Source of the DNA: CAZQRP01 sp964596125
GTDB taxonomy: Bacteria > Chloroflexota > Dehalococcoidia > GIF9 > UBA5629
DNA length: 64,000 bases
Direction of reading: 5' to 3'
Assembly (NCBI GenBank): GCA_964596125.1
Contig: CAZQRP010000001.1
Location: forward strand, 255,361-319,360
Below, in pieces: positions 7,530 through 17,004 of this stretch. How positions within the stretch are numbered: the first letter of the stretch is position 1; the number at the start of each line of letters is the position of its first letter. Below the pieces are notes generated by a model. It did no database searches. It worked only from the letters and a program-made list of their open reading frames with translations, and was not told where the DNA came from. The position numbers and the translations under genes are program-made.

Positions 7530-8750
7530 ATGAATTTCGAAACCTTTAATTTTCATCCGAGCATCATGGCCGGTGTACGGGCGCTCGGTTACGTTACACC
7601 CACACCGATCCAGGTCCAAGCGATCCCTCCGATCATGCATGGCCGTGATGTTATTGGCCTGGCCCAGACCGGGACCGGCAAGACTGCAGCTTTTGTGCTG
7701 CCGATTTTGCAGCGTCTACTGCAGGGCCCACGTGGTCGCGTTCGTGCTCTCATAATCTCGCCAACACGTGAGCTGGCCGAGCAAACATGCGAGGCTATAA
7801 ATGATTTGGGGAAACAAACCAGACTGCAGAGTATTGCCGTTTACGGTGGAGTGAGTATGGACCAGCAAGTTTACAAACTACGCAGGGGGATTGAAATAGT
7901 TGCTGCCTGTCCCGGCCGCCTGCTCGATCATCTCTGGAAGGGTACGATCAATTTATCCGATATAGAAGTACTTGTAATCGACGAGGCGGACCGGATGTTT
8001 GACATGGGCTTTCAACCCGATATCAGGAGTATTTTGAAGTGTATATTGCACCGGCGACAGACACTGCTTTTCTCGGCTACCATGCCCGATGATATCCGGC
8101 GTCTGGTGCAAGAGATCCTCCATGATCCGATCACAGTACAAGTTGGTCGCACGGTACCGGCAACCACGGTATCACATGCATTGTATCCTGTAAAGCAGCA
8201 TCTCAAGATGGCCCTGCTAACGGAGATTTTACGTAGAACTAAAACAGAGTCGGTACTTATCTTTACACGCACCAGGCACCGCGCCGAGCGCGTTGCGCGG
8301 CAACTGATAAAAGCAGGCTATAATGCGACCTCATTGCAGGGTAACATGTCTCAGTACCGGCGGCAGGCCGTGCTTGATGGCTTCCGTGCTGGTTCATTTA
8401 AGATCCTGGTGGCAACCGACATTGCCGCTCGCGGCATCGATGTTTTGGATATTTCACACGTCGTCAACTTCGACATGCCCGACAGTACGGACGCCTACAT
8501 CCATCGCATTGGCCGTACAGGACGGGTTGGCAAAACCGGCGACGCATTAACATTGGTGACAAGTGAAGATGCTACCATGGTGCGTGCCCTTGAGCATCTT
8601 CTCAAAGCACCACTGGAGCACCGGACGCTGCAAAGCTTTGATTACACGAGGTCTGCGCTGGACAACGAGCATATCCGCTTTCCGCGCCAATTACGACGGC
8701 GTACATTACTGGGTGAAAGGTTTGGTAACAAAATAGTAACTGTTACCTGA
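7530..8750 (+). CDS. DEAD-box ATP-dependent RNA helicase
   Basis: This 406-residue two-domain helicase unwinds short RNA duplexes with ATP. Seen motifs are the Q-motif region PTPIQVQAIP, Walker A AQTGTGKT (45-52), PTRELA (79-84), DEAD (151-154) and SAT (182-184). In the second domain are LIFTRTRHRAE, ATDIAARGIDV and HRIGRTGR. Motif Ib reads CPGR where most members have TPGR, a mild change. The C-terminal tail is short and basic, closer to RhlE than to the long DeaD/CsdA form. AAGGAG precedes the ATG. Its place after an RRM protein suggests a cold-shock or ribosome-assembly role (inference). Confidence 0.95.
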   Translation: MNFETFNFHPSIMAGVRALGYVTPTPIQVQAIPPIMHGRDVIGLAQTGTGKTAAFVLPILQRLLQGPRGRVRALIISPTRELAEQTCEAINDLGKQTRLQSIAVYGGVSMDQQVYKLRRGIEIVAACPGRLLDHLWKGTINLSDIEVLVIDEADRMFDMGFQPDIRSILKCILHRRQTLLFSATMPDDIRRLVQEILHDPITVQVGRTVPATTVSHALYPVKQHLKMALLTEILRRTKTESVLIFTRTRHRAERVARQLIKAGYNATSLQGNMSQYRRQAVLDGFRAGSFKILVATDIAARGIDVLDISHVVNFDMPDSTDAYIHRIGRTGRVGKTGDALTLVTSEDATMVRALEHLLKAPLEHRTLQSFDYTRSALDNEHIRFPRQLRRRTLLGERFGNKIVTVT

Positions 8751-8921
8751 ACGAGGCGAAAACGCTACCTTGATTGATGGAGACCAGGAGTAATAAATTC
8801 TCATTTCGCACCTTGTGATAGCTGTTACCATAGAAAAGAGCTATGTCACTAGATATGCCCCTCGCCAAGAGAATGAACTGGCATTTGAATTTTCCGGACC
8901 TACTACTGCCTGTTCTGGCAA

Positions 8922-8950
8922 TTGATGTGACATGACATCGAGCGTATAAT
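8922..8950 (+). promoter_or_regulatory. Promoter of typA
   Basis: TTGATG (8922-8927) and TATAAT (8945-8950) are separated by exactly 17 bases, about 40 bases before the typA start. Confidence 0.65.
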
Positions 8951-8989
8951 GCTGACCGGTATACGTTTCAAACAAGACTGAATAGAGGT

Positions 8990-10840
8990 ATGGTTTCACA
9001 AACAGAGATGAATTATCGGAATGATATAAGAAATATAGCCATTATCGCACATGTTGACCATGGTAAGACTACTCTGGTTGATGCTATGCTCAAGCAGAGC
9101 AAGGTATTTCGGGATAACCAGTTGGTAGGCGAGTTACTAATGGACAGTAATACCCTGGAGCGAGAAAGAGGGATTACTATTATGTCCAAGAATACAGCCA
9201 TAGTCTATAAAGGAGTCAAAATTAATATTATCGATACTCCGGGGCATGTTGATTTCAGCGGAGAGGTAGAGCGCGTCATCAGTATGGCTGATGGTTGTCT
9301 GCTCCTGATCGACTCCATTGATGGCCCGATGCCCCAGACCAAGTTTGTGCTTCGCCAGGCCATGGCAAAGGGTTTAAAACCCATTGTGGTTATCAATAAA
9401 ACAGACAGAAAAGATTCACGGATAGCGGAGGTAATAAGGCTAACCCAGGACCTGTTCTTAGAATTAGCTACCAGTGCCGACCAGCTTGATTTCCAGTTAT
9501 TATATGCCAGTGCCAGGGAAGGTACAGCCGTAACCGAACCGGGGATGAAAGGCAAAGATATCTTTCAGCTCCTTGAATGTATATTGGAAAAAGTACCGCC
9601 ACCTCAGATTGAAAGTGGCCCATTTCAAATGCTGGTTTCTAATCTGGACTATGACAGCCATAAAGGTAGAATAGCCATCGGGAGAATCTGGAGAGGGAAG
9701 ATTGCTCCTCACGATTCCGTAGTCAGTATCAGTTCTGATAAAAGTGTAACTCACTCTGAAATTAATGAAGTATTTACATATCTCGGTCTCAAACGCTTGA
9801 AGGTAGCAGAAGCCGAAGCGGGTGACATAGTAGCGGTGACCGGCCTTGAAAAAGTCAGCATTGGCGATACCATTACCAGCCCGGATCGGCCCGAAGCTCT
9901 ACCACGTATAGAGATTGGCGAACCAACGATAGAAATGACATTCGGAGTAAATACCTCGCCATTTGGCGGCCGTGAGGGAGACTTCTGCACCACACGTCAG
10001 TTGCGGGAAAGGCTCTACAGGGAGCTTGAAACTAATCTCAGCCTCCGGGTACAGGATACGGATAGTCCGGACACTTTTCTGGTAAAAGGGAGGGGGGAAC
10101 TGCATCTGTCTATCCTGATTGAGACCATGCGCCGGGAGGGTTATGAGTTTGAGGTCTCCAAGCCGGAGGCTATCACCAGGATAGTTGACGGTAACCTCGT
10201 GGAACCTGTAGAGGCTCTTACCATTGATACTAAAAGTGAATACGTTGGAGTTTTAACCGAGATGCTGAGCAAGCGACAGGCCCAGCTTGTGGATATGCAC
10301 AATGATGGCCGTGGCAACATGCGTTTGGAATTCCATGTACCTACAAAAGGACTCATTGGTTTCCGGAGTGCCTTTCTTACTGCTACTCGCGGCGAAGGCA
10401 TCATGAACACCATTTTCCTGGGATATAATCCACTGCGGGGAGAAATAGTTTCGACTCGCAGCGGTGTTCTGGTAGCGTCGGAGCAGGGCATAGCTGTTAC
10501 CTATGGTCTTAATAACGCGCAGGAGCGTGGTGTCACCTTCATTGAGCCCGGAACATCAGTTTACGAGGGTATGATAGTAGGCATTAATTCACGGCTGCAG
10601 GACATTCCCGTCAACGTATGCAAAGAAAAGAAAAAGACCAATATACGCTCGTCTACCTCTGATATTGCTGTAAAGCTGACTCCTCCCGTTAAGCTGAGTC
10701 TGGAGCAATCCATTGATTTTATCAATAGTGATGAGCTGGTTGAGGTAACTCCCAGAAATATCAGGCTGAGGAAGAAGTTATTGACTCATGCACAACGGTT
10801 AAGGAATGTCGCATCTCCACGGCAGAGCATAAAGGCATAG
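8990..10840 (+). CDS. typA: Translational GTPase TypA/BipA
   Basis: The 616-residue protein has the full EF-G-like GTPase domain: G1 AHVDHGKT at 20-27, RERGIT (switch I), DTPGHVDF and NKTD. It continues with GRGELHLSILIETMRREG and the TypA-specific C-terminal region (GLIGFRSAFLTATRGEGIMN). TypA binds ribosomes and helps 50S assembly under cold and other stress. A second possible start is ATG 9008 (MNYRNDIRNIAII), nearer the family's usual N-terminus. The ribosome site AGAGGT directly abuts ATG 8990, which is close for that start but too far for 9008, so the choice is uncertain by six residues. Its position after an RRM/helicase group fits a common stress theme. Confidence 0.97.
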   Translation: MVSQTEMNYRNDIRNIAIIAHVDHGKTTLVDAMLKQSKVFRDNQLVGELLMDSNTLERERGITIMSKNTAIVYKGVKINIIDTPGHVDFSGEVERVISMADGCLLLIDSIDGPMPQTKFVLRQAMAKGLKPIVVINKTDRKDSRIAEVIRLTQDLFLELATSADQLDFQLLYASAREGTAVTEPGMKGKDIFQLLECILEKVPPPQIESGPFQMLVSNLDYDSHKGRIAIGRIWRGKIAPHDSVVSISSDKSVTHSEINEVFTYLGLKRLKVAEAEAGDIVAVTGLEKVSIGDTITSPDRPEALPRIEIGEPTIEMTFGVNTSPFGGREGDFCTTRQLRERLYRELETNLSLRVQDTDSPDTFLVKGRGELHLSILIETMRREGYEFEVSKPEAITRIVDGNLVEPVEALTIDTKSEYVGVLTEMLSKRQAQLVDMHNDGRGNMRLEFHVPTKGLIGFRSAFLTATRGEGIMNTIFLGYNPLRGEIVSTRSGVLVASEQGIAVTYGLNNAQERGVTFIEPGTSVYEGMIVGINSRLQDIPVNVCKEKKKTNIRSSTSDIAVKLTPPVKLSLEQSIDFINSDELVEVTPRNIRLRKKLLTHAQRLRNVASPRQSIKA

Positions 10841-11564
10841 CCCCTGTCCAATAATGACATTCTTCAAGTCGTAAAAACAAGAAGCAGGCTATTTTGAAAT
10901 TACCGAGGGGCTAAAATCGGATGGCTGCTGAGTATACCTGGAGATGCTCAGCTTGCGGTGGTGACCTGTCGGGCTTTGTGTGTCTTACGGGGATTTACTA
11001 TGGCAGTACCTTTTATTATTGCCAGCTCTTTGATTACCGTTTGTCTGGTATAATTATCGTAGAAGTCCTGGCAGTAGGACTCGTTGTATGGCTCGCCTAC
11101 GCCGCTATCAACAGGTATTTTATCGTCTAAAAACAGGCAACTCTTTAACAGTTCATGCTCTGTCATTCCTGTTGACTCCTTTTTTTCAGGTGGCACTGAT
11201 ACCCTATATAATGCTTGTATATTCCACGATGGACAATAGCCCAAAGGTCACTTTCGGCATAGTACTATAGTCATACCCTGGGGGACTACTTCACCCGGAC
11301 GAGACCAGTCTTGATATTTATGCCTTTCATTACTATTAAACTATAGGATTACACCCATATTCTTTATCAGTTATAATTATGAGCGTCACATAATGCTGTG
11401 AATAAAACTAGCGGACCTGACGGAAACCTAGAAAAAGGTTCTTGATTATAGTATTCCTGATGATACAAGCTGTTCAGCGCATCCGGGACCCGGTTGTAGT
11501 CCGGACGGTGATAGATATGTTTCAGGATTTATTATTCGGGAACCAATAAAGCGGGGGTATTACA
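10841..11564 (+). other. Intergenic region between typA and the UDG-like gene
   Basis: About 720 bases hold no clear gene apart from a doubtful small membrane-peptide remnant at 11000-11130. No tRNA, riboswitch or terminator was recognised. Confidence 0.4.
11000..11130 (+). pseudogene. Possible frameshifted small membrane peptide
   Basis: An ATG at 11000, preceded by GGGG, encodes MAVPFIIASSLITVCLV and stops at 11051. A neighbouring frame continues immediately with GIIIVEVLAVGLVVWLA and ends AAINRYFIV at 11130. Joined by a single-base shift near 11045-11053 they would give a hydrophobic peptide of about 45 residues. The longer frame from ATG 10921 also contains this second part (69 residues in all). 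It could be a decayed gene, a sequencing indel, or chance hydrophobicity. Confidence 0.25.
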
Positions 11565-12173
11565 ATGAGAATGTGTGACCGTATACAATGCAATGATTTT
11601 CCCTGTGATGATATAGATGAAGAAGCCTACCTGGTGCCGTACAGGGAGATAGATCCCGGCGGTATAAAGGTAATTATGGTTGCAGAGGCCCCGCCGAAAG
11701 ATAGAAACGATTATTTTTATGCTCAGGGTAGTCCTTTTTACCTGCAGACAACCATACAAGCCTTCAGCGATGCAGGTAGAACGGTCTCTACTATACAGGA
11801 GATTCTGGACTCAGGTGTGTATATCACCACGGCTGTTAAATGTGGCAAAACACACTATTCACTATCCAGTGCTACTATAAAGAATTGTTCCGACCTGTTA
11901 GCAGAGGAAGTAGCTCAATTCCCCGATGTGAAGGCTTTTTTATTGATGGGAGACGTGGCTATTAAGGCAATGAACTATATATGGAAGAGAACCACTGGCG
12001 CTGCGGTCATTCCGGGCGGATCGACCTATAAAATAAGAACGCAGCCATTTTTCTTTAAAGGGAAAAGAGTGTTTCCATCATACCTTCAGACAGGGCAAAA
12101 CTATTTAATTGAGAAGTCAAAGAGGAGAATGATCGCTGAAGATATCAAAGAAGCACTGAGTTTAATCAGATAA
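11565..12173 (+). CDS. Uracil-DNA glycosylase superfamily protein
   Basis: The 202-residue protein has the layout of a single-domain UDG-superfamily fold: an AEAPPKDRNDYFY loop at about 40-52 in the place of the water-activating GEAPG motif, ITTAVKC in the middle, LLMGDVA, and FPSYLQTGQNYL near the end where family 4/5 enzymes have HPS. An N-terminal Cys group (C4, C9, C14) may bind metal, but the full four-Cys pattern of family 4 is not evident. It may remove damaged bases, or have lost catalysis, since the usual motif-A acid/Asn and motif-B His are not in standard form. The ribosome site is weak (GGGGGT); ATG 11571 is an alternative start. Confidence 0.7.
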   Translation: MRMCDRIQCNDFPCDDIDEEAYLVPYREIDPGGIKVIMVAEAPPKDRNDYFYAQGSPFYLQTTIQAFSDAGRTVSTIQEILDSGVYITTAVKCGKTHYSLSSATIKNCSDLLAEEVAQFPDVKAFLLMGDVAIKAMNYIWKRTTGAAVIPGGSTYKIRTQPFFFKGKRVFPSYLQTGQNYLIEKSKRRMIAEDIKEALSLIR

Positions 12174-12336
12174 GGTCTTCGTGAAATCGACACAGATATG
12201 GATAGAACGGCATTTACTGCTGTCAGCCTGGGGATGCTGTCGCCTGCAGTCGGTTGCCGGGTAAATAACCGGTACTGGAATGCTTCCAGGTGAATACGGC
12301 ACATCCGATAGTGTGGTATAGTTAAAAAGAAGTATG

Positions 12337-12361
12337 CCGGGGCAAGCTGTTAAAGCCCCGG
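12337..12361 (+). promoter_or_regulatory. GC-rich hairpin before the DUF1786 gene
   Basis: CCGGGGC (12337-12343) pairs with GCCCCGG (12355-12361) across an 11-base loop, ending 25 bases before the start codon. There is no U-run. It may end the UDG transcript or form part of the DUF1786 leader; that gene has no visible Shine-Dalgarno. Confidence 0.45.
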
Positions 12362-12386
12362 GACCACAGTTTATTACATAATTTCT

Positions 12387-13472
12387 ATGTATCTGCTCTG
12401 TATTGATATAGGCTCCGGTACTCAGGATATCTTGCTCCTGGATACGACCCAGCCGGTGGAAAATGCCGTACAGATGGTGCTCCCGGCACCTACGGTGCTG
12501 ATAGCCCAAAAGATAGGGCGTGCTACAGAACGCGGGGAACCCATAGTCCTTACCGGAGAAACGATGGGTGGGGGAGCATGTACCGGGGCTCTGACAAAAC
12601 ACCTGGAGCGGGGGCTGAAAGCCTATGCCACGCCTGAAGCCGGCCGTACCTTCAGCGATGACCTGGAGAAGGTGGCTTCATGGGGGGTGCAGCTCGTTTC
12701 GGCTGACGAAATCTCCAGCCTCAAGACGGGAACAGTTATCAGGATGGGAGATGTCCAGTATGACCTGCTTAAAAAAGCTTTATCGCACTGGGATATCGAT
12801 GTTATTCCCGATATCATGGCGGTGGCGGTGCTGGACCACGGGGTTGCTCCTAAGGGTATGAGTGAGCGGTTATTCCGCTTCCGCCAGCTCGAGCAATTGC
12901 TCAGCCGGAACAACACGCTTGAAAGTTTCATCTTTACTGCGGCCGAAGTTCCCGGTCATTTTAGCCGGATGAATGCCGTGGTACGCAGTATGGAGGCGCA
13001 CGTCCCGTTCATTATCATGGATACCGGCGCCGCAGCAGTACTGGGATCTTCACTGGATATAGTTGTCGCCAGCCACCCTGATCGCCTTGCTGTCAATATG
13101 GGTAACTCACATACGCTGGCCTTCCTGTTGAATGAGTCCAGGGTACTTGGTCTCTTTGAGCACCACACTTCATCACTTTCACTGGCCAGACTGGAGATGC
13201 TGCTGGAGAAGCTCATCAGCGGAGAGATCAAGCTATCCGAGGTCTGGGAAGAAGGTGGACATGGAAGTCTCACTATAAAGACGGGAGAAAACCCCTTCGT
13301 GGTTGTTACTGGACCGCGAAGGTCGCTGTTAGCACCTTCCCGATTAAAACCCTACTTTGCCGCCCCATTCGGCAGTATGATGCTTACCGGTTGCTTCGGT
13401 CTTGCCCGGGCAGCAGCAGTGAAGTACCCTGACCGGCGGGACGAAATCGAGGCGGCTTTATTATTGAAGTAA
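12387..13472 (+). CDS. DUF1786 family ASKHA-like protein
   Basis: The 361-residue protein begins MYLLCIDIGSGTQDILLLD, the phosphate-1 loop of the actin/hexokinase/Hsp70 fold and the hallmark of DUF1786. Further Gly-rich segments (ETMGGGACTGALTKH, FIIMDTGAAAVLGS, VNMGNSHTLAFLL) fit phosphate-2 and adenosine loops. Some annotations call the family a pyruvate-formate-lyase activating enzyme-like protein, but it has no radical-SAM CxxxCxxC motif, so I do not use that name. ATP binding is likely; the substrate is unknown. There is no ribosome site upstream of ATG 12387, where the leader instead carries a GC hairpin. Confidence 0.8.
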   Translation: MYLLCIDIGSGTQDILLLDTTQPVENAVQMVLPAPTVLIAQKIGRATERGEPIVLTGETMGGGACTGALTKHLERGLKAYATPEAGRTFSDDLEKVASWGVQLVSADEISSLKTGTVIRMGDVQYDLLKKALSHWDIDVIPDIMAVAVLDHGVAPKGMSERLFRFRQLEQLLSRNNTLESFIFTAAEVPGHFSRMNAVVRSMEAHVPFIIMDTGAAAVLGSSLDIVVASHPDRLAVNMGNSHTLAFLLNESRVLGLFEHHTSSLSLARLEMLLEKLISGEIKLSEVWEEGGHGSLTIKTGENPFVVVTGPRRSLLAPSRLKPYFAAPFGSMMLTGCFGLARAAAVKYPDRRDEIEAALLLK

Positions 13473-13749
13473 CATGGTTATGTATGACGTTTCGCTTGCC
13501 GTTTGCGGAATTGACGGACTATTCAGTGAGCCCGGCTCTTGACAAAACTGGCACAGCTCCATAGAGTAGTGCTTGATGCTATCTGTTATACGCCGGGAGC
13601 ACAGGGTATTGAGATACAGGCGGCGCCATATAAAATATTGATAAAGTAATTATTGCTGAACAGCAGGTAGCTGACTATACTGCAGGCCCGGCGACAGTAT
13701 CGTATAAAATTAGCAGTTCCGGTCGATAACCGGGTAGCGAGGAATTGTT

Positions 13750-14154
13750 ATGATTAAAAGATTGAGTGTAACTACAAGGTCGACAGTAGAGTTTCAGGAG
13801 ATCACATTAAAAGTCCGGGAGGTGATAGCGTCGAGCGGTGTCGACAGCGGCGTTTGCTATGTGTTCGTACCGCATACGACTGCCGGGATTATAGTGAATG
13901 AACATGCCGACCCGAGTGTAGCGGATGATATTATGGCCCAGCTTGAGTCTATTGTTCCGCGGCACAGTAACTACCGCCACATGGAAGGAAATGCCGACGC
14001 CCACATTAAGGCCAGTATGGTGGGCAGTTCGGAGACACTGCTTGTAGAAGGCGGCAAGCTGGTGCTGGGTACATGGCAGGGCATATTCTTTTGCGAGTTT
14101 GACGGACCACGGAACCGTACTATACTGGTAAAGGTGATACCCGACCACCATTGA
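13750..14154 (+). CDS. YjbQ/UPF0047 family protein
   Basis: The 134-residue protein is the usual length for YjbQ. It contains the conserved VFVPHTTAGIIVNEHADPSV segment, a second His pair in HMEGNADAHIKAS, and the C-terminal GTWQGIFFCEFDGPRNRTI. The conserved His residues form a metal-like site in structures of the family. Some members have weak thiamine-phosphate synthase activity in E. coli complementation; the physiological role is unsettled. AGCGAGGAATTG precedes the ATG. It stands alone and converges on the glcDF pair. Confidence 0.93.
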   Translation: MIKRLSVTTRSTVEFQEITLKVREVIASSGVDSGVCYVFVPHTTAGIIVNEHADPSVADDIMAQLESIVPRHSNYRHMEGNADAHIKASMVGSSETLLVEGGKLVLGTWQGIFFCEFDGPRNRTILVKVIPDHH

Positions 14155-14305
14155 TTCCGGCCGTTCATCGGGATATCCGGCCTCTGCTACTGGAGCGTGT
14201 GCTGTCCTGTTTATGCCGTTGTTTATGGCTCCGGTGAGGCTGTAATCCCGGTCAAAGATGCCGACGTATATTGAGGCATTTGTTTATTTTCAGGATGGCG
14301 TATAG

Positions 14306-14322
14306 TCCGGCAGGACGCCGGA
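14306..14322. terminator. Small GC hairpin between yjbQ and glcF
   Basis: TCCGGC and GCCGGA flank a 5-base loop at the convergent junction, immediately after the glcF stop on the reverse strand. A U-run is lacking on both sides. Confidence 0.35.
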
Positions 14323-14328
14323 GCGGAT

Positions 14329-15612
14329 TTATTCCAGGAGCTCCATAATATGCATTATCTTTACCGGTGTTCCGGACCGTATGGTACTGTCGATGAGCTG
14401 TAGTTCACATCCGGGACAGTCGGTCACTACAATATCGGCCCCGCTGGCATTTATGCTTCCCACCTTTTTGCCGGCAATTTGTCTTGACAGGTCGTAGAAA
14501 TGGACACTGAAAAGTCCTGCCATACCACAGCACCTATCGGCATTCGCCATTTCTACATACTCGATATCGGGTATCGATCTCAGAATCTTCCTTGGCTGTT
14601 CTTTTACTCCCATATAACGGTTGAGATGACACGGGTCATGCCAGGTAATCCTCTTACCCTTAAACTCTGGTGCAATCTGGTAGGCGGAAGCCGGAAGCTT
14701 CAGCACATCCACCAGAAACTCGGTAATATCAATTACCTTATCAGCAAACCTGGCGTAGGCTTCCTTTCGCTCCGGAGTATCCGCCAGATATTTGACATAA
14801 TGTTTCATAGCCGAACCACAGGTGGCACAGTCGGTGATGACATAGTCGATGCCGTTAAAGATTTTCACGTTGTTATCGGCAAACGTACGGCCTGTTTCGA
14901 AATCGCCGGCTCCCAGAAATACCGGAGCCCCGCAGCAGCCCTGTTCTTCCGGCAATAGGACTTCAACTCCGTTTTTATTCAGGAACCGAATTATCTTTTT
15001 GCCGACATCGGGAAAGACAAAATCGGTCATACAGCCGGAAAAGTAACCGGCTGTTAACGTAACTTCGATGCCGGCCGGCGGTTTATTTACTACCGGAGCT
15101 ATCTGCCTTAGAAATTTAGGGGCTATCTGGGGAATATGCCTGCCCTTGCCCAGGGCTGACAGGAAGTGGGATAGATGCCTGATTGATCCCTTGGTCCTGG
15201 GCATAAAAATCCCTTGAAACCAGGACGCCAGCCGGACCACATTGCCAAAGAGCTTCCTCCGCGGCAGCAGCCACCGGTAAATAATATTATAGGGAAAGGA
15301 TATGCCCCTGGCTGCAACCGTATCAGCTCTGGCGGCGATAATAACCGGCGGAATCTGTACCCGGGCCGGGCAGTTTGCGGTACAGGTCATGCATAGTGTG
15401 CATTTGTTTAGGTGCTCGGAAAACTTGCTGGTAAAATCCAGATCCCCGGCAACCAGGGCACGGATCATCATATTTTTACCTCTGGCGAGCGATGACTCCA
15501 CTCGTTCTTCCTGGTATACAGGGCATGACGAGGCACAGAAACCACATTTCATGCAGAGTTCAAGGTCTTTCTCGAACCTCTTGATTTCCTTAATATCCGT
15601 TTTATTAGCCAT
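14329..15612 (-). CDS. glcF: Fe-S subunit of a glycolate/lactate-type dehydrogenase (GlcF-like)
   Basis: The 427-residue protein has two ferredoxin motifs near the N-terminus, CMKCGFCASSCP and CTLCMTCTANCP. Two CCG domains follow: GYFSGCMTD with GCCGAPVFLG, then WHDPCHLNRY with DRCCGMAGLF and TDCPGCELQL. This is the GlcF pattern, which passes electrons from the flavoprotein partner to a membrane carrier or another Fe-S protein. The ribosome site GGGAGGAA is inside the end of glcD, nine bases upstream, so the pair is co-transcribed. The exact 2-hydroxyacid (glycolate, D-lactate, other) cannot be decided from sequence alone. Confidence 0.9.
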   Translation of the reverse strand: MANKTDIKEIKRFEKDLELCMKCGFCASSCPVYQEERVESSLARGKNMMIRALVAGDLDFTSKFSEHLNKCTLCMTCTANCPARVQIPPVIIAARADTVAARGISFPYNIIYRWLLPRRKLFGNVVRLASWFQGIFMPRTKGSIRHLSHFLSALGKGRHIPQIAPKFLRQIAPVVNKPPAGIEVTLTAGYFSGCMTDFVFPDVGKKIIRFLNKNGVEVLLPEEQGCCGAPVFLGAGDFETGRTFADNNVKIFNGIDYVITDCATCGSAMKHYVKYLADTPERKEAYARFADKVIDITEFLVDVLKLPASAYQIAPEFKGKRITWHDPCHLNRYMGVKEQPRKILRSIPDIEYVEMANADRCCGMAGLFSVHFYDLSRQIAGKKVGSINASGADIVVTDCPGCELQLIDSTIRSGTPVKIMHIMELLE

Positions 15613-15621
15613 ATCTATCTC

Positions 15622-17004
15622 TTATTCCTCCCAGATCTTGCCGGGATTGAGGATATTGTTCGGGTCGAGCATGGCCTTGATTTTTCTCATTATCTCGATT
15701 GCCACCGGGTCCATAGCTTTCTTTAGAAAGCGCTGCTTTTCAAGGCCGATACCGTGTTCTCCTGAAAGCACTCCGCCGAAGGAAAGTGCTCCGTCGAATA
15801 TCTCGTCCATCGCCCTGGTAGCTCGTTCAAAATGCTGCTTGTCCTTGATGTCAGTTGGTATAGAGGGATGAAGATTGCCATCACCGGCATGTCCGATTAC
15901 TCGAACCGGCACATCGTACTTCCTGCCTATCTCATCCAGCTTATTCATAAATGGAGCGATCTTGTCCCGGGGCACGGTTACGTCTTCAGCAAGTATTGTT
16001 GGGGCGGAGCTGAATATAGCTGCGAACCCGGCGCTTCGTGCTCGCCAGAGCATAACTGCCTCGGCATCATCTTTGGCTACCCTGGTGTTTTTGGCACCCT
16101 GTTTCATACAAATATCGAGTATCTGCTTTGTTTCAGCTTCTACTGCTGCTGGATTGCCATCGGACTGGAGTAACAGTATCGCCTGGGCTTCTGTGGGTAG
16201 TCCCATCGGATTTATTTCTTCTATACGTCTGAGGAACCAGTTGTCCAGAAACTCAATCTTGGCTGGTATGATTCCGCTTGCCAGAATATTTGATACCGTT
16301 TCTCCGGCAGCTACCATATCATCGAAAACGGCTAGCATTGACTTCTGGGATAAGGGCATAGGAAGTAATTTTACGGTTATTTTGGTTATTAAGCCGAGTG
16401 TGCCCTCAGATCCCGTGAAAAGCATTACCAGTTCGTAGCCGGTGCGGTTTTTAACAGTTACTCCACCGAGTTGAACGATTTCTCCTGATGCCAGGACCAC
16501 TTCCAGCCCAAGAATATACTGCTTGGTGACACCATATTTTACTCCGTAGGGGCCACCGGCATTCTCGGCTATGGTACCACCAATAGTGCAGCCCATAAAG
16601 CTTTGCGGATCGGGTGGATAGAATAGACCATGCTGTGCCAGAGCAAGATTGAAGTCCTGGAGGACTACTCCAGGCTCGACGGTTGCTATCAAGTTGCCTT
16701 TGTTTATCTCCAAGACCCGGTTCATTCTGGTGGTGCAGAGCACAATCCCGCCTTTTATGGGAATGGAACCGCCGCTGACATTGGTGCCACCGCCCCGCGG
16801 GGTGACGGGGATAAGGTTCGTATTCGCCAGTTTTAAGATCCGTGAGACTTGCTCGGTGGTTGTTGGAAGTACCACAACATCGGGCATATGTGCCCATGTC
16901 GTCGTGCCATCATATGAGTAGGTAGTAAGGTCTTCCTTAGAGGTTAAAACTCCTTCTTTACCTGCGATATTCTGCAGTTCCGATATAGCGTCCGGTTTTA
17001 CCAT
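15622..17004 (-). CDS. glcD: FAD-linked 2-hydroxyacid dehydrogenase (GlcD-like)
   Basis: The 460-residue protein has the FAD-binding type-4 domain, with VTPRGGGTNVSGGSIP as the pyrophosphate loop and GCTIGGTIAENAGGP. Its C-terminal oxidase domain has GHAGDGNLHPSIP and LSGEHGIGLEKQRFL, the active-site His segments. It oxidises a 2-hydroxyacid such as D-lactate or glycolate and hands electrons to the GlcF-like subunit encoded next. AAGGAG sits six bases before the ATG. Length and motifs match the family fully. In an anaerobe the pair may work in lactate oxidation, possibly with electron-transfer proteins; no EtfAB gene is in this window. Confidence 0.92.
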   Translation of the reverse strand: MVKPDAISELQNIAGKEGVLTSKEDLTTYSYDGTTTWAHMPDVVVLPTTTEQVSRILKLANTNLIPVTPRGGGTNVSGGSIPIKGGIVLCTTRMNRVLEINKGNLIATVEPGVVLQDFNLALAQHGLFYPPDPQSFMGCTIGGTIAENAGGPYGVKYGVTKQYILGLEVVLASGEIVQLGGVTVKNRTGYELVMLFTGSEGTLGLITKITVKLLPMPLSQKSMLAVFDDMVAAGETVSNILASGIIPAKIEFLDNWFLRRIEEINPMGLPTEAQAILLLQSDGNPAAVEAETKQILDICMKQGAKNTRVAKDDAEAVMLWRARSAGFAAIFSSAPTILAEDVTVPRDKIAPFMNKLDEIGRKYDVPVRVIGHAGDGNLHPSIPTDIKDKQHFERATRAMDEIFDGALSFGGVLSGEHGIGLEKQRFLKKAMDPVAIEIMRKIKAMLDPNNILNPGKIWEE

